From: Pararobbsia alpina
Lineage (GTDB): Bacteria > Pseudomonadota > Gammaproteobacteria > Burkholderiales > Burkholderiaceae
Length of the DNA: 64,000 bases
Reading direction: 5' to 3'
NCBI RefSeq assembly: GCF_902859895.1
Contig: NZ_CADIKM010000003.1
Coordinates: forward strand, 124,001-188,000
In this document: piece by piece, positions 1-8,836 of the stretch
How the letters are laid out: every line of letters begins with the position of its first letter
Numbering within the stretch: the stretch's first letter is position 1
Made by a program: the position numbers and the translations under genes
The notes under the pieces: model-generated
The model's database searches: none
Seen by the model: only the letters and a program-made list of their open reading frames with translations
What the model was told of the DNA's origin: nothing

Positions 1-275
1 ACGTGATGGCAGCGCAAGCCTACGATTCGGTCAGGATCCTGGCCGCGGCGATGGAGCAGGCGAAGTCGGTCGACGGCGAGAAGGTCCAGCAGGCGCTCGA
101 AAACCTGAACAGCGTCGACGGGGTGATCAAGACCTATCAGAAGCCCTTTTCTCATCAGAACCATGAAGCCTTGTCGGCGAAGGACTTTCGCCTCGTTCGA
201 TGGGACAACGGCAAAATCGTCACGGCTGTCGACGATGTGAGCAAATCGATTACGCCCGCGGACATCAAGGAATAA
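1..275 (+). CDS. ABC transporter substrate-binding protein, C-terminal part (partial)
   Basis: Only the last 90 or so codons are inside the window; the gene begins upstream. The segment (YDSVRILAAAMEQAKSVDGEKVQQALENLN) is the usual C-terminal helix-rich lobe of periplasmic leucine/isoleucine/valine-binding-type proteins, in which a helical stretch precedes the phrase about the number of allowed substrates. It ends at TAA 273-275, and the permease gene follows after 94 bases on the same strand. It is therefore the binding protein of the importer encoded just downstream. The ligand cannot be read from this fragment. Confidence 0.8.
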   Translation, partial: VMAAQAYDSVRILAAAMEQAKSVDGEKVQQALENLNSVDGVIKTYQKPFSHQNHEALSAKDFRLVRWDNGKIVTAVDDVSKSITPADIKE

Positions 276-369
276 TCGAAGGCCGCGACCGGTTCAATTC
301 AGCAACGCACTGGACGTCTGGCCGCGGCACCGCGCCGTATCCAGCGTCCGCGCGGAAGGGTTCGCATCG

Positions 370-1284
370 ATGGATATTTTTCAGGCGATCTTCAGCGGCC
401 TGGCGATGGGCAGCGTCTATGCGCTCGTCGCGTTCGGCTTCAGCATTACCTATACGACCACGAAGACCTTCAACTTCGGGCAGGGTGCGTTTCTGGCACT
501 CGCTGGTCTGATCGCGGTCAGCGCGGTGCTGTACTTCAGCCACGGCAAGCTGTCCGGGTTTCCCACGCCAGCGGACGTGACGTGGCCATCGTTCATCTTC
601 GCGCTGGTGGTGAGCATCGTGATCATGGCCGTGCTCGGCTATGCGCTGTATTTCACGGCCATCAAGCACTTCGTGGGCGAAGCGGGCCTGTCCTGGGTGA
701 TGAGCACCATCGGCTTCGGCATCATTGTGCAGAACGTGGCGCTGCTCATTTGGGGACCCGCGCCGATTGCACTTGCGTCGCCATTGGGTGATCGCGTCAT
801 GGTCCTGTTCGGCGCCGGGATGCGGCCGCAGGAAGTGCTGGTGTTCTTCACCGCCCTGGTCCTCATGCTGGTGTTCGACTGGGCGTTGCACAAAACGAAG
901 ATGGGCAAGGCGGTCAGGGCCGTCGCGTTCAGCAAGTCCGCGGCGAGCCTCATGGGCATCAACGCGAATGCCATCGCGGTTGCCGTGTTCGTTATCAGTT
1001 CCGGCCTGGCGGCCATTGCCGGCGTGATGACCGCGCCGATCACCACCGCCTCGGTGTTCGTCGGCACGCTGCTGTCGCTCAAGGCGTTCTCTGCAGCCAT
1101 TCTCGGCGGCCTGGACAATCCCCGCGGTTGCATCTTCGGGGGCTTTCTGATCGGCTTGCTCGAGGCGTTCATCGGCCTCTGGTACTCGAATCTGCGCGAA
1201 ATCGCGGTGTTCGGTCTGATCATAGTTGTCCTGTATTTCCGCCCCGCCGGTTTGTTGGGCCGTACACACCCGGAGAAAGTATGA
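370..1284 (+). CDS. branched-chain amino acid-type ABC transporter permease (LivH family)
   Basis: A 304-residue polytopic inner-membrane protein that starts MDIFQAIFSGLAMGSVYALVAFGFSITYTTTK. This is the LivH opening with several glycine/alanine-rich membrane helices; NFGQGAFLALAGL and the late GGLDNPRGCIFGGFLIGLLEAFIGL segment are typical of the family. It forms half of the membrane channel together with the LivM part of the next protein. Its stop overlaps the next start as ATGA, so the two are translationally coupled. The substrate is unknown. The CoA-transferase and lyase downstream suggest an organic acid or amino-acid-derived acid rather than leucine itself, which is inference. Confidence 0.9.
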   Translation: MDIFQAIFSGLAMGSVYALVAFGFSITYTTTKTFNFGQGAFLALAGLIAVSAVLYFSHGKLSGFPTPADVTWPSFIFALVVSIVIMAVLGYALYFTAIKHFVGEAGLSWVMSTIGFGIIVQNVALLIWGPAPIALASPLGDRVMVLFGAGMRPQEVLVFFTALVLMLVFDWALHKTKMGKAVRAVAFSKSAASLMGINANAIAVAVFVISSGLAAIAGVMTAPITTASVFVGTLLSLKAFSAAILGGLDNPRGCIFGGFLIGLLEAFIGLWYSNLREIAVFGLIIVVLYFRPAGLLGRTHPEKV

Positions 1285-3068
1285 AGCCCATGAAGATCGT
1301 CCTGCCGATCGTCATCGCGGCGCTGGCATCGGTGACTGCGTATGCGCCCATCAACGACTTCTACCGTCTCATCGCGTTCAATATCGGTGTCTACTATATT
1401 GCTGCGACGGGATTCAATATCCTCGTCGGGCAGACCGGCCAGAAGTCGCTCGGGCATGCCGGCCTGTTCGGCGTGGGGGCCTATACAGTCGCCTTGCTCA
1501 CGGTCAACTACCAGGTGGGTCCCTGGCTCGCGCTGCTCTGTGCCGCGGGGATGTCCGCGATATTCGGTGTGGTCATCGCGATCCCCGCCTTGAAGGTCAA
1601 GGGCCCAAGCCTTGCGATGGTCACCATCGCCTTTGGCCTGCTGATCGAAAAGATCGTCTCCGAATGGACCGATGTGTTCATGGGGCAAGCCGGTTTCTCC
1701 GGGATCACGTCGCTCGGTTTCAACGGCGTCGCGCTTGATAGCCGTCAATGGGTGGTCGCCGTCGCGTTACTCGCGCTGGTGCTGCATGCGCTGACGAGCT
1801 CGCTGCTGAGCGGTCGTTTCGGCCGCGGATTCGCCGCAGTTCGCACCTCCGAGATTGCGGCCGAGAGTGTCGGCGTGAGCGTCTATCGTTTCAAGATCCT
1901 CGCTTTCGCCATCAGCGCAACGACATGCGGTATCGCCGGCGCGCTCGTGGCGGAGCAGAACCAGTACATCAATTCCGACTTCGTCAATTTCAATCTCTCG
2001 GTGTTCTTCCTCGTCGTTGTCCTGTTCGGCGGAAAAAGCCCGGCCGGTTCCTTCCTGGGCGCCGTCGTGCTGACGCTCGTCGATGCCTTCCTGGCGCGCT
2101 GGCCGGAGATCCAGCATTTCGCCTATGGCGCTATTCTGCTGTTCGCTTTGTACGTGATGCCCGACGGGCTGTCCGGCTTGCTGACCAGGGTAGGCCGCGT
2201 CAGCAAGCCCCGTGAAGTGGCGGCAATCAGCAACGGTGAAACGCGGTTGCCAGGCAGGATGACCACGGCGACGGGCAAAACCACGACGGCTGCTGCCACA
2301 TCCGGCCGTCCGCTGCTCGAGGTCCGCTCCTTGAGCAAGGCATACGGCGGGGTGATTCCGACCAACGACGTCTCGTTCTCGATCGACCCCGGCACAATCG
2401 TCTCGTTGATCGGCCCGAACGGGGCAGGCAAGACCACGACGCTGAACCTGCTCTCCGGGCTCGTCATACCGGACTCTGGGAGCATCACGTTTAAGGGCAA
2501 GAGTATAGTGGGCTTGTCACCGAACCAGATCGCTGCCTGCGGGATCGGCCGCACCTTCCAGAACCTGAAACTCTTCCAGGGGTTGACCGTTCTCGAGAAC
2601 GTCATGGTGGGTTGCTACCGCCGACAGACATCGGGTTTTGTCTCCAACCTGCTGGGGTTACCCGGCAAGCGGAAAGAAGAAGACCGGGTCCGCGCCGAAG
2701 CTTTCGAAATATTGCGTTTTCTGGAACTCGACCGCTATGCGCACGACCAGGCCGAAGGCTTGCCGTACGGGTTGCAGCGGCGGCTGGAAATCGCCCGCGC
2801 GCTCGCAACCGGTCCCGACCTGCTACTGCTCGACGAACCGGCGGCGGGTCTCAATCCGCATGAGACCGATCAACTGACCGGACTGATCAGCAGACTCAAG
2901 ACGCAGGGCTTGACGATCCTGCTGATCGAGCACCACATGGATCTCGTGATGGCGATCTCCGATCACATCGTCGTGCTCGACTATGGTGTCAAGATCGCTT
3001 CCGGCTTGCCGAGCCATATTCAGCAGAATGCCAGCGTCATCGAAGCCTATCTTGGCGCGGCGGCATAG
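1281..3068 (+). CDS. fused LivM permease - LivG ATPase of a branched-chain amino acid-type ABC importer
   Basis: A 595-residue protein joining two subunits that are usually separate. Residues 1-301 are a LivM permease with hydrophobic helices, including the NILVGQTGQKSLGHAGLFGVGAY signature region. Residues about 302-345 form a linker rich in Thr, Ala, Gly and Lys. From about 346 it is a LivG ATPase with Walker A GPNGAGKTT at 378-386, the degenerate signature LPYGLQRRLEIARAL, Walker B LLLLDEPAAGLNP and the switch histidine in LIEHHMD. The ATG at 1281 is chosen because it overlaps the LivH stop; longer upstream readings only cover LivH. LivF follows 9 bases later. Such LivM-LivG fusions occur in Burkholderiales but are not the rule. 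Confidence 0.9.
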   Translation: MKPMKIVLPIVIAALASVTAYAPINDFYRLIAFNIGVYYIAATGFNILVGQTGQKSLGHAGLFGVGAYTVALLTVNYQVGPWLALLCAAGMSAIFGVVIAIPALKVKGPSLAMVTIAFGLLIEKIVSEWTDVFMGQAGFSGITSLGFNGVALDSRQWVVAVALLALVLHALTSSLLSGRFGRGFAAVRTSEIAAESVGVSVYRFKILAFAISATTCGIAGALVAEQNQYINSDFVNFNLSVFFLVVVLFGGKSPAGSFLGAVVLTLVDAFLARWPEIQHFAYGAILLFALYVMPDGLSGLLTRVGRVSKPREVAAISNGETRLPGRMTTATGKTTTAAATSGRPLLEVRSLSKAYGGVIPTNDVSFSIDPGTIVSLIGPNGAGKTTTLNLLSGLVIPDSGSITFKGKSIVGLSPNQIAACGIGRTFQNLKLFQGLTVLENVMVGCYRRQTSGFVSNLLGLPGKRKEEDRVRAEAFEILRFLELDRYAHDQAEGLPYGLQRRLEIARALATGPDLLLLDEPAAGLNPHETDQLTGLISRLKTQGLTILLIEHHMDLVMAISDHIVVLDYGVKIASGLPSHIQQNASVIEAYLGAAA

Positions 3069-3077
3069 GAGAGTGCC

Positions 3078-3800
3078 ATGAGCCGACTACTGGATATCAG
3101 CGGTTTGTCCGTCAATTACGGGGCCGTGCAGGCATTGCGGCACGTGTCCCTTCACGTCGATTCCCACGAGATCGTGACGATCATCGGTGGCAACGGCGCC
3201 GGCAAGAGCTCATTGATGCGGGCGCTCTCCGGCATCGAACAGAGTTCCGGGGAGATCCTGTTCGATGGCGACAGACTGAACGGCATCAAGGCCCATCATC
3301 GCGTCAGACGCGGCATTGCACACGTTCCAGAAGGCCGGCAGGTGTTCCCCGATCAGACCGTGCTCGACAACCTGATGCTCGGTGCCTACCTGCGCAAGAA
3401 CGAGCCGGCGGCGATCGGCGAGGACATTGAAGCCTGCTTCGCGATGTTTCCGCGCCTGCGCGAACGCAAGGAGCAATATGCGGGAACGTTGTCCGGTGGC
3501 GAACAGCAAATGCTGGCTATCGCGCGTGCGTTAATGAGTAAGCCTAAAATACTCATGCTCGACGAACCGTCGCTGGGACTGGCGCCCCTGATCGTGGCGG
3601 AGATTTTCAAGATCATCAGGTCGCTCAAGGAACGAGGTATGACGATCCTGCTTGTGGAGCAGATGGCGAATCAGGCCCTCGCCATTTCCGACCGCGCCTA
3701 TGTGCTCGAAGTCGGCTCGATCGTCATGGAAAGTACCGGGCGGGAATTGCTCGCGAGCGACCGCGTCCGGGAAGCGTATCTCGGTAAGCAAGGCCACTAG
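3078..3800 (+). CDS. branched-chain amino acid-type ABC transporter ATP-binding protein (LivF family)
   Basis: A 240-residue ATPase of the usual LivF length. Walker A is GGNGAGKSS near residue 37, the signature is LSGGEQQMLAIARALM, Walker B is ILMLDEPSLGLAP and the switch histidine position carries Gln in LLVEQMAN, as is normal for LivF. It pairs with the LivG half of the fused protein to power import. It lies 9 bases after the fused LivM-LivG stop and 10 bases before the CoA-transferase, so it sits in the middle of one operon. Confidence 0.92.
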   Translation: MSRLLDISGLSVNYGAVQALRHVSLHVDSHEIVTIIGGNGAGKSSLMRALSGIEQSSGEILFDGDRLNGIKAHHRVRRGIAHVPEGRQVFPDQTVLDNLMLGAYLRKNEPAAIGEDIEACFAMFPRLRERKEQYAGTLSGGEQQMLAIARALMSKPKILMLDEPSLGLAPLIVAEIFKIIRSLKERGMTILLVEQMANQALAISDRAYVLEVGSIVMESTGRELLASDRVREAYLGKQGH

Positions 3801-3810
3801 AGAGGCTGAT

Positions 3811-5001
3811 ATGTCAGGACCTTTGGAGGGAATCCGCGTACTTGAGCTCGGACAGCTGATAGCGGGTCCGTTCGCCGCGAAGATGCTCGCGGAATTCGGC
3901 GCGGAAGTCATCAAGATAGAACCCCCGGTAAAAGGCGATCCGCTCCGTAAATGGCGGTTGATGCACGACGGCACTGCGGTGTGGTGGCAGGTCCAATCGC
4001 GCAACAAGAAATCGATCACACTGGACCTGCGGCAACCCGAGGCACAGGACGTCGTGCGCAAGCTGGTGAAGGATGTCGACGTCGTGATCGAGAACTTCAA
4101 GCCGGGCACGATGGAAGACTGGGGGCTCGGTTGGGAAGACCTGAAAGCCGTCAATCCGAAACTGGTGATGCTGCGTGTTTCCGGCTACGGACAGACAGGC
4201 CCCTATCGCGATCGACCCGGTTTCGGTGTCGTCGGCGAGGCCATGGGCGGCCTGCGCCATCTGAGCGGCGAACCGGGCCGCACGCCGGTGAGAGTCGGAG
4301 TCTCCATCGGCGACTCGCTATCGGCGCTGCATGGCATCATCGGCATCCTGCTTGCCTTGCGCGCGCGTGACGGCGCGCACGGGCAAGGGCAGGTGATCGA
4401 CGTCGCGCTGTATGAGTCGGTATTCAACATGATGGAAAGTCTTCTGCCGGAATACGCCGTGTTCAACGAAATCCGGCAACCCGCTGGCAGCAGCTTGCCA
4501 GGCATTGCGCCGAGCAATGCCTATCGATGCAAGGACGATAAGTTCGTCCTGATTGCAGGCAATGGCGACAGCATCTTCAAGCGTCTGATGACCTTGATCG
4601 GCCGCGAGGACCTGGGGCGTGACCCCGCACTCGAAAGCAACGATGGCCGGGTGCGTCAGGTGGGCAAGATCGACGACGCGATTTCCGAGTGGACTCGCGA
4701 ACGCGGCCTGGATGAGGTTCTGCTCGCCTTGAACGAGCAGCGTATCCCCGCGGGCAAGATCTACGATGTCGCTGACATTGCGACCGACCCGCACTATCTG
4801 GCGCGGGACATGATCCTGGAGTCGCACTTGCCCGACGGCACGCCGATCAAGCTGCCCGGCATCGTGCCCAAGCTGAGCGCCACGCCGGGGGAAGTTCGCA
4901 GTGCGGCACCCACCCTGGGACAGCACACGGATGAAGTCCTGTCTCGCCTCGGCATCGATGAACGCACGCGGGGCGAATGGCGTCAACGCGGGATTGTCTA
5001 G
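3811..5001 (+). CDS. CaiB/BaiF family CoA-transferase
   Basis: A 396-residue class III CoA-transferase, which moves CoA between carboxylic acids through an aspartyl-CoA anhydride. It opens LEGIRVLELGQLIAGPFAAKMLAEFGAEVIKIE, the standard family start. The SIGDSLSALHGIIGILLAL segment places the expected catalytic aspartate at residue 168. The ATG at 3811 is used; upstream in-frame codons only overlap livF. The gene follows livF by 10 bases and precedes the lyase by 26, so it probably activates the acid imported by the ABC transporter for cleavage by the lyase. Donor and acceptor cannot be told from sequence. Confidence 0.9.
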   Translation: MSGPLEGIRVLELGQLIAGPFAAKMLAEFGAEVIKIEPPVKGDPLRKWRLMHDGTAVWWQVQSRNKKSITLDLRQPEAQDVVRKLVKDVDVVIENFKPGTMEDWGLGWEDLKAVNPKLVMLRVSGYGQTGPYRDRPGFGVVGEAMGGLRHLSGEPGRTPVRVGVSIGDSLSALHGIIGILLALRARDGAHGQGQVIDVALYESVFNMMESLLPEYAVFNEIRQPAGSSLPGIAPSNAYRCKDDKFVLIAGNGDSIFKRLMTLIGREDLGRDPALESNDGRVRQVGKIDDAISEWTRERGLDEVLLALNEQRIPAGKIYDVADIATDPHYLARDMILESHLPDGTPIKLPGIVPKLSATPGEVRSAAPTLGQHTDEVLSRLGIDERTRGEWRQRGIV

Positions 5002-5027
5002 CCTCTCACCAGATCGGGAATATACCC

Positions 5028-5957
5028 ATGAGCGCCCAGAAGCCAAGATTGTTCATTCACGAAGTCGCTGCGCGGGACGGTTTTCAGAACGAATCCGTAT
5101 TCGTCGACACCGACGACAAGATCGCCTTCGTCGATCGTTTGTCGGCCAGTGGTTTTGCGAAGATCGAGGCGACTTCGTTCACCTCGCCGAAGGCCATCCC
5201 CGCACTCAAGGATGCCGAGGCCGTCATGCACCAGATCGCACGCAATCCGGACGTGATCTATACCGTGCTGGTGCCGAACGTGCGGGGCGCGGAGAGGGCG
5301 CTCGAGTGCAATGTGGACGAAGTCAATCTTGTGATGTCGGTCAGTGAGACTCATAACCAGGCGAACATGCGCATGACGCGCGAGCAGTCGTTTGCCCAGC
5401 TTGCCGAGATCGTTGCCGCCATGCGTGATACGAGGGTCGCGCTCAACCTGTCACTTTCGACCGTGTTCGGTTGTCCGATGGAAGGCGATATTGCCTTGCA
5501 GGACGTTCACGCGCTGGTGGATCGCTTCTCGCAACTTGGCGTTGCGGGCATCACCCTATGCGATACCACGGGTATGGCCTACCCGAGCCAGGTCAACCAG
5601 GTGGCGAAGCATATGAAGGCCCACTTCGGGCACCTCGAATTCACGATGCACTTTCACAATACGCGCGGCATGGCACTGGCCAACACGCTCGAGGCGATCG
5701 ATGCGGGCATCGACCGCTTCGATGCCTCGCTCGGTGGCATTGGCGGCTGCCCGTACGCGCCGGGCGCTAGCGGTAATGTGTGCACGGAAGAACTCGTGCA
5801 TATGCTGGAACTGATGGGTTATGACACAGGCGTCGATCTGGACGGCATCATCGATATCGCGGGGAGCCTGCCGCGCTTGATCGGCCACGACGTCCCGAGC
5901 CAGATCCTCAAGGCCGGACCGCGCACGAGATTGCACCGTCCGCCGCATCGACAGTGA
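5028..5957 (+). CDS. hydroxymethylglutaryl-CoA lyase-like enzyme
   Basis: A 309-residue DRE-TIM metallolyase. The N-terminal VAARDGFQNE carries the Arg-Asp pair of the family. HFHNTRGMA holds the metal-binding His-x-His. GGIGGCPYAPGASGN matches the HMG-CoA lyase active-site block including its catalytic cysteine. Family members split HMG-CoA or related 3-hydroxy-3-alkyl acyl-CoAs into acetyl- or pyruvyl-type products. With the CoA-transferase just upstream it forms an activate-then-cleave pair for an imported acid. The ATG at 5028 gives the normal family N terminus. The last residues (RTRLHRPPHRQ) are more basic than usual but the length is normal. Confidence 0.88.
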   Translation: MSAQKPRLFIHEVAARDGFQNESVFVDTDDKIAFVDRLSASGFAKIEATSFTSPKAIPALKDAEAVMHQIARNPDVIYTVLVPNVRGAERALECNVDEVNLVMSVSETHNQANMRMTREQSFAQLAEIVAAMRDTRVALNLSLSTVFGCPMEGDIALQDVHALVDRFSQLGVAGITLCDTTGMAYPSQVNQVAKHMKAHFGHLEFTMHFHNTRGMALANTLEAIDAGIDRFDASLGGIGGCPYAPGASGNVCTEELVHMLELMGYDTGVDLDGIIDIAGSLPRLIGHDVPSQILKAGPRTRLHRPPHRQ

Positions 5958-6004
5958 AAGGAAGTGTCGTAGTTCCCGAGCCGGGTTGATGACAGCGATA
6001 GCGA

Positions 6005-6334
6005 TCAACCAGATCGAAGCAGGCGGCTGTGCAAGAGCGATACCAAGTCCTTGCGCGTGTCGCAAATCACGTGGATGTAGATCGTTTCGTCGCGCACTTC
6101 ATAGATCACCCTGTTCGCTCCGGAGATCGCCTGCCGGAACTGGGTCATGTTCAGGTCTCGAATCTCATCCACATTGAGGCCGGACAGCGGAAAGTCAGAT
6201 AGATTCCGAATCGTCTGTTTCAGCTTCGAATAGGTTTCGGACCACGTGGTTTGATTGAAACGAGCGACGATGTAGCGGCGAATCTCCTTGAGATCTGCTT
6301 CGGCAGCCCCGAGGAAGACAACACGATGTGTCAT
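6005..6334 (-). CDS. type II toxin, RelE/ParE family
   Basis: A 109-residue basic protein starting MTHRVVFLGAAEADLKEIRRYIVARF, the ParE/RelE opening of a beta strand followed by an amphipathic helix pair. The C-terminal strand GANRVIYEVRDETIYIHVICDTRKD and the LL-rich tail also fit ParE-type toxins, which either poison gyrase or cleave translated mRNA; which of the two is not decided by sequence. The start codon overlaps the antitoxin stop as ATGA, so toxin synthesis is coupled to antitoxin translation. It lies on the minus strand and converges with the lyase gene, 47 bases away. Confidence 0.9.
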   Translation of the reverse strand: MTHRVVFLGAAEADLKEIRRYIVARFNQTTWSETYSKLKQTIRNLSDFPLSGLNVDEIRDLNMTQFRQAISGANRVIYEVRDETIYIHVICDTRKDLVSLLHSRLLRSG

Positions 6335-6597
6335 TCGGATCGATCCAGGTCGGCAAACACCTCTTCAGCATTCCGGAATTTTCCTGCCTGAATTTCCTTG
6401 CTACCCATCGCCAAAATTTTTAGAAGCGCAAGGGTTTGCTCCTGTTCTTCATAGCTTTGTACATCCATGACCACCAGTTTCGCTTCGCCATTCTGTGTGA
6501 TCAGAAGAGGCTGACGGCTTTCGGAAATCTCGTCGACGATTTGCGCCGCATGGCTTTTGAGATAGCTGATCGGCTTGACCTGGGTGGACAATTTCAT
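6331..6597 (-). CDS. antitoxin, Phd/YefM family
   Basis: An 88-residue antitoxin starting MKLSTQVKPISYLKSHAAQIVDEISESRQPLLITQNGEAKLVVMD, the Phd/YefM DNA-binding fold. The acidic C-terminal tail (about residues 60-88, AGKFRNAEEVFADLDRSE) would wrap the toxin. It precedes the ParE-type toxin with a 4-base overlap, the normal antitoxin-first order. A palindrome 26 bases upstream of the start overlaps the predicted -10 element, which suits autoregulation by the antitoxin or the complex. Confidence 0.9.
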   Translation of the reverse strand: MKLSTQVKPISYLKSHAAQIVDEISESRQPLLITQNGEAKLVVMDVQSYEEQEQTLALLKILAMGSKEIQAGKFRNAEEVFADLDRSE

Positions 6598-6622
6598 GAC
6601 GGACCTCGAAGCTGGAATGTGT

Positions 6623-6657
6623 GGACTAATTTTAGTCCGAATTCAGTCTTCTGTCGA
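6623..6657 (-). promoter_or_regulatory. toxin-antitoxin promoter with palindromic operator over the -10 box
   Basis: Read on the minus strand, TCGACA (6652-6657) and TAAAAT (6629-6634) are separated by 17 bases, a good sigma-70-type promoter. The palindrome GGACTAA-TT-TTAGTCC (6623-6638) covers the -10 box. Phd/YefM antitoxins repress their own promoters through such palindromes. The antitoxin start is at 6597. Confidence 0.7.
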
Positions 6658-6802
6658 TCCAAATTGCTGAAAGGATAATTCCCCGTAAGCATACAGAGAG
6701 CCATGCGATTCAGAGTCGTAAGCAAGTACGTCACAAACGTACGCGACGTGCGCTGACAAAGGCGTCCTTCCAATTCGCCATATCCATATCACGATTGCTT
6801 CG

Positions 6803-6831
6803 TTCAGACTGTTTCGCGCCCCACCGATAAT
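6803..6831 (+). promoter_or_regulatory. predicted sigma-70 promoter of the YeiH-type exporter gene
   Basis: TTCAGA (6803-6808) and GATAAT (6826-6831) are 17 bases apart, about 97 bases before the exporter start at 6928, which is preceded by a GGGGGA ribosome-binding site. The rest of the 330-base gap between the antitoxin and the exporter shows no other gene. Confidence 0.5.
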
Positions 6832-6927
6832 CGAGCGCAGCGAACGCCCATAAGCCACCAAGCGCGGCACGAGAACAGGAAGAGGGCGTTCATCCGGAGC
6901 CGAGCTCCATCGACGGGGGACGAAACA

Positions 6928-8439
6928 ATGAGCAATACCCATTCCAACCTTGCCGGCCAGACGCGTGTCGATGACACGCGCCCGAGCTTCTGGCGAGGGC
7001 TGGTTTCCAAGGAAGACTGGTGGGCGATCTGGATCGCGCTGGCGATTGTCGTGGTCGCCTACGGCCTGTTCGCATCGGGCAGCAGCATCAAGTGGCTTGC
7101 GGTCGCGCCGGCCAAATGGAGCTCGCCCGCCGATGCTTTGACCGATCTCGCCCACAAGTTGCCCCAGTACATCGCGCTGTTCGCCGTCTGGGCCGTGCTG
7201 TTCGGCGTCAGCCTTGCGATCATCGGGCATCGGGTCAGTCATTTCCTTGCGTCTTTCCTCGTGCTCTTCGTTGTCTCCGTACTGATCTTCGAACTCGGTG
7301 CCTGGGCCAATGCGTCGAAGTACAACCTGGAGCCGCCGCTGGTCGCGCTCGTACTCGGCCTGCTGATCTCGAATGTGTTTCGCGTGCCGGACTGGCTGAG
7401 CGCGGGCTTCCGGGTCGAGTACTACATCAAAATCGGCATTATCCTGCTCGGTGCGACGCTGCCGTTCACCTTGCTGGCCTGGGCCGGTCCGGTCGCCGTC
7501 GTACAGGCGAGCATCGTCTCGCTCGTGACGTTCGGTGTGATTTTTTGGGTTGCGCGCGCGATTGGCCTTGACCGTCGATTCGCAGCGGTGCTCGGGGTTG
7601 GCGGCGCGGTTTGCGGCGTCTCGGCATCGATCGCAATCGCAGGCGCGGTCCGCGCGAAGCGTGAGCATGCATCTGTGTCGATCACACTCGTGATTTTCTG
7701 GGCGATCGTGATGATCTTCGTGCTGCCCTTTCTCTCACGCGCGCTCGGTTTGCCAACGGGAGTCGGCGGCGCGTGGATCGGTACCTCCGAGTTTGCCGAC
7801 GCGGCCGGAATCGCGGCCGCTCAAGCCTATGGCGATCTCGCGAAGCATGGCGACGCGGCGATCGCGGGTTCACCCGAAGCCGCGTTGCAGGCCTTCACGT
7901 TGATGAAGGTCGTCGGCCGCGATATCTGGATCGGCATCTGGGCATTCGTGCTCGCGATCGTCGCAACGAGCCGTTGGGATCGTGAACCGTCGGCCCCGGT
8001 CGACGAGGCAGGCAAGACTACGGGCGGCAGTAACGCAACGGCTACCGAAGCGGCCACCGGCTCGCTCGCCACACCGCCATCCGCACCGGCGTTTCAGGCG
8101 CGTGTCGGCGTAGGGGAAATCTGGGACCGCTTTCCGAAATTCGTGCTCGGCTTTGTGATCGCCTCGGCGCTCGTCACCTGGGTCGCCAGTCACTACTCGC
8201 TTGCCGACTACCGCACGGTCGTCACCCCGGGTTTCGTTGCACCGATCACGGCCTTGCGGACCTGGGCATTCATATTCTGCTTCTTCAGCATTGGTCTCAC
8301 CACGCGCTTTTCAGGGCTCGCCTCGACGGGCATCAAGCCCTTCCTCGCGTTCTCGGCCGGCGTCGCGGTGAACATCGTGCTCGGATATGTGCTCTCGGTG
8401 CATGTGTTCGGCGGATATTGGGCGGGCCTTGGCCAATAA
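6928..8439 (+). CDS. YeiH family putative sulfate exporter (UPF0324)
   Basis: A 503-residue inner-membrane protein with about ten hydrophobic segments. The blocks YNLEPPLVALVLGLLISN, YYIKIGIILLGATLPF, GVGGAVCGVSASIAIAGAV and TSEFADAAGIAAA are hallmarks of the YeiH/UPF0324 family, whose members have been linked to export of sulfur-containing or similar anions. It is longer than typical 340-residue YeiH proteins: it has an extra N-terminal block of about 110 residues with two helices, and a hydrophilic Ala/Thr/Gly-rich insert at about residues 355-390. It stands alone between the toxin-antitoxin pair and the 9 kb operon. Its substrate is uncertain. Confidence 0.85.
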   Translation: MSNTHSNLAGQTRVDDTRPSFWRGLVSKEDWWAIWIALAIVVVAYGLFASGSSIKWLAVAPAKWSSPADALTDLAHKLPQYIALFAVWAVLFGVSLAIIGHRVSHFLASFLVLFVVSVLIFELGAWANASKYNLEPPLVALVLGLLISNVFRVPDWLSAGFRVEYYIKIGIILLGATLPFTLLAWAGPVAVVQASIVSLVTFGVIFWVARAIGLDRRFAAVLGVGGAVCGVSASIAIAGAVRAKREHASVSITLVIFWAIVMIFVLPFLSRALGLPTGVGGAWIGTSEFADAAGIAAAQAYGDLAKHGDAAIAGSPEAALQAFTLMKVVGRDIWIGIWAFVLAIVATSRWDREPSAPVDEAGKTTGGSNATATEAATGSLATPPSAPAFQARVGVGEIWDRFPKFVLGFVIASALVTWVASHYSLADYRTVVTPGFVAPITALRTWAFIFCFFSIGLTTRFSGLASTGIKPFLAFSAGVAVNIVLGYVLSVHVFGGYWAGLGQ

Positions 8440-8836
8440 AGTGAGGTGAAGATGTTTGCGAGCGTTCGCGACAAGAAACCGGTACCCGCGCCTGTGCGCG
8501 GGTCTGCTGAACTGTATCCGACTCTGATTCTGACTCCGAGACCGGATGCCGTTCGACGTACATGCGCGAGCTGCACGCATCGCGATCCCTCGCGGGCCGC
8601 ACTCGAATCATCGATTCCGGGACTGAGCAGCCTGGGTTCCGGCTTCGGTGCGAGCGTCGGCGAGAGCCGCCTGTGCCGCTTGCACGACAGGCTCGTTTCG
8701 CCTGGAGACGCTTGTGCGCACTATCACGCCGCAAGCTGAACGGCGCAGCGGCAGGCCGAGACCTGTCGTCTGAATCAACACCTGCTCTTCGATCCACCTG
8801 TTCGAGTCGTCTCCACTTTCCCGCTGACCGCAAATC
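8440..8836. other. intergenic region with a GC-rich hairpin
   Basis: No convincing gene is present. A stem ACCCGCGC-CTGT-GCGCGGGT lies at 8484-8503, about 45 bases after the exporter stop. It lacks a following T-tract, so it is at best a weak terminator or a 3-prime RNA-stabilising hairpin. The remainder up to the promoter at 8837 is unremarkable and GC-rich, with only random short reading frames. Confidence 0.45.

Noticed and set aside
3531-4154. A 207-codon minus-strand frame opposite livF and the CoA-transferase
   Set aside because: Antisense shadow with Ser/Arg-rich composition and no motifs.
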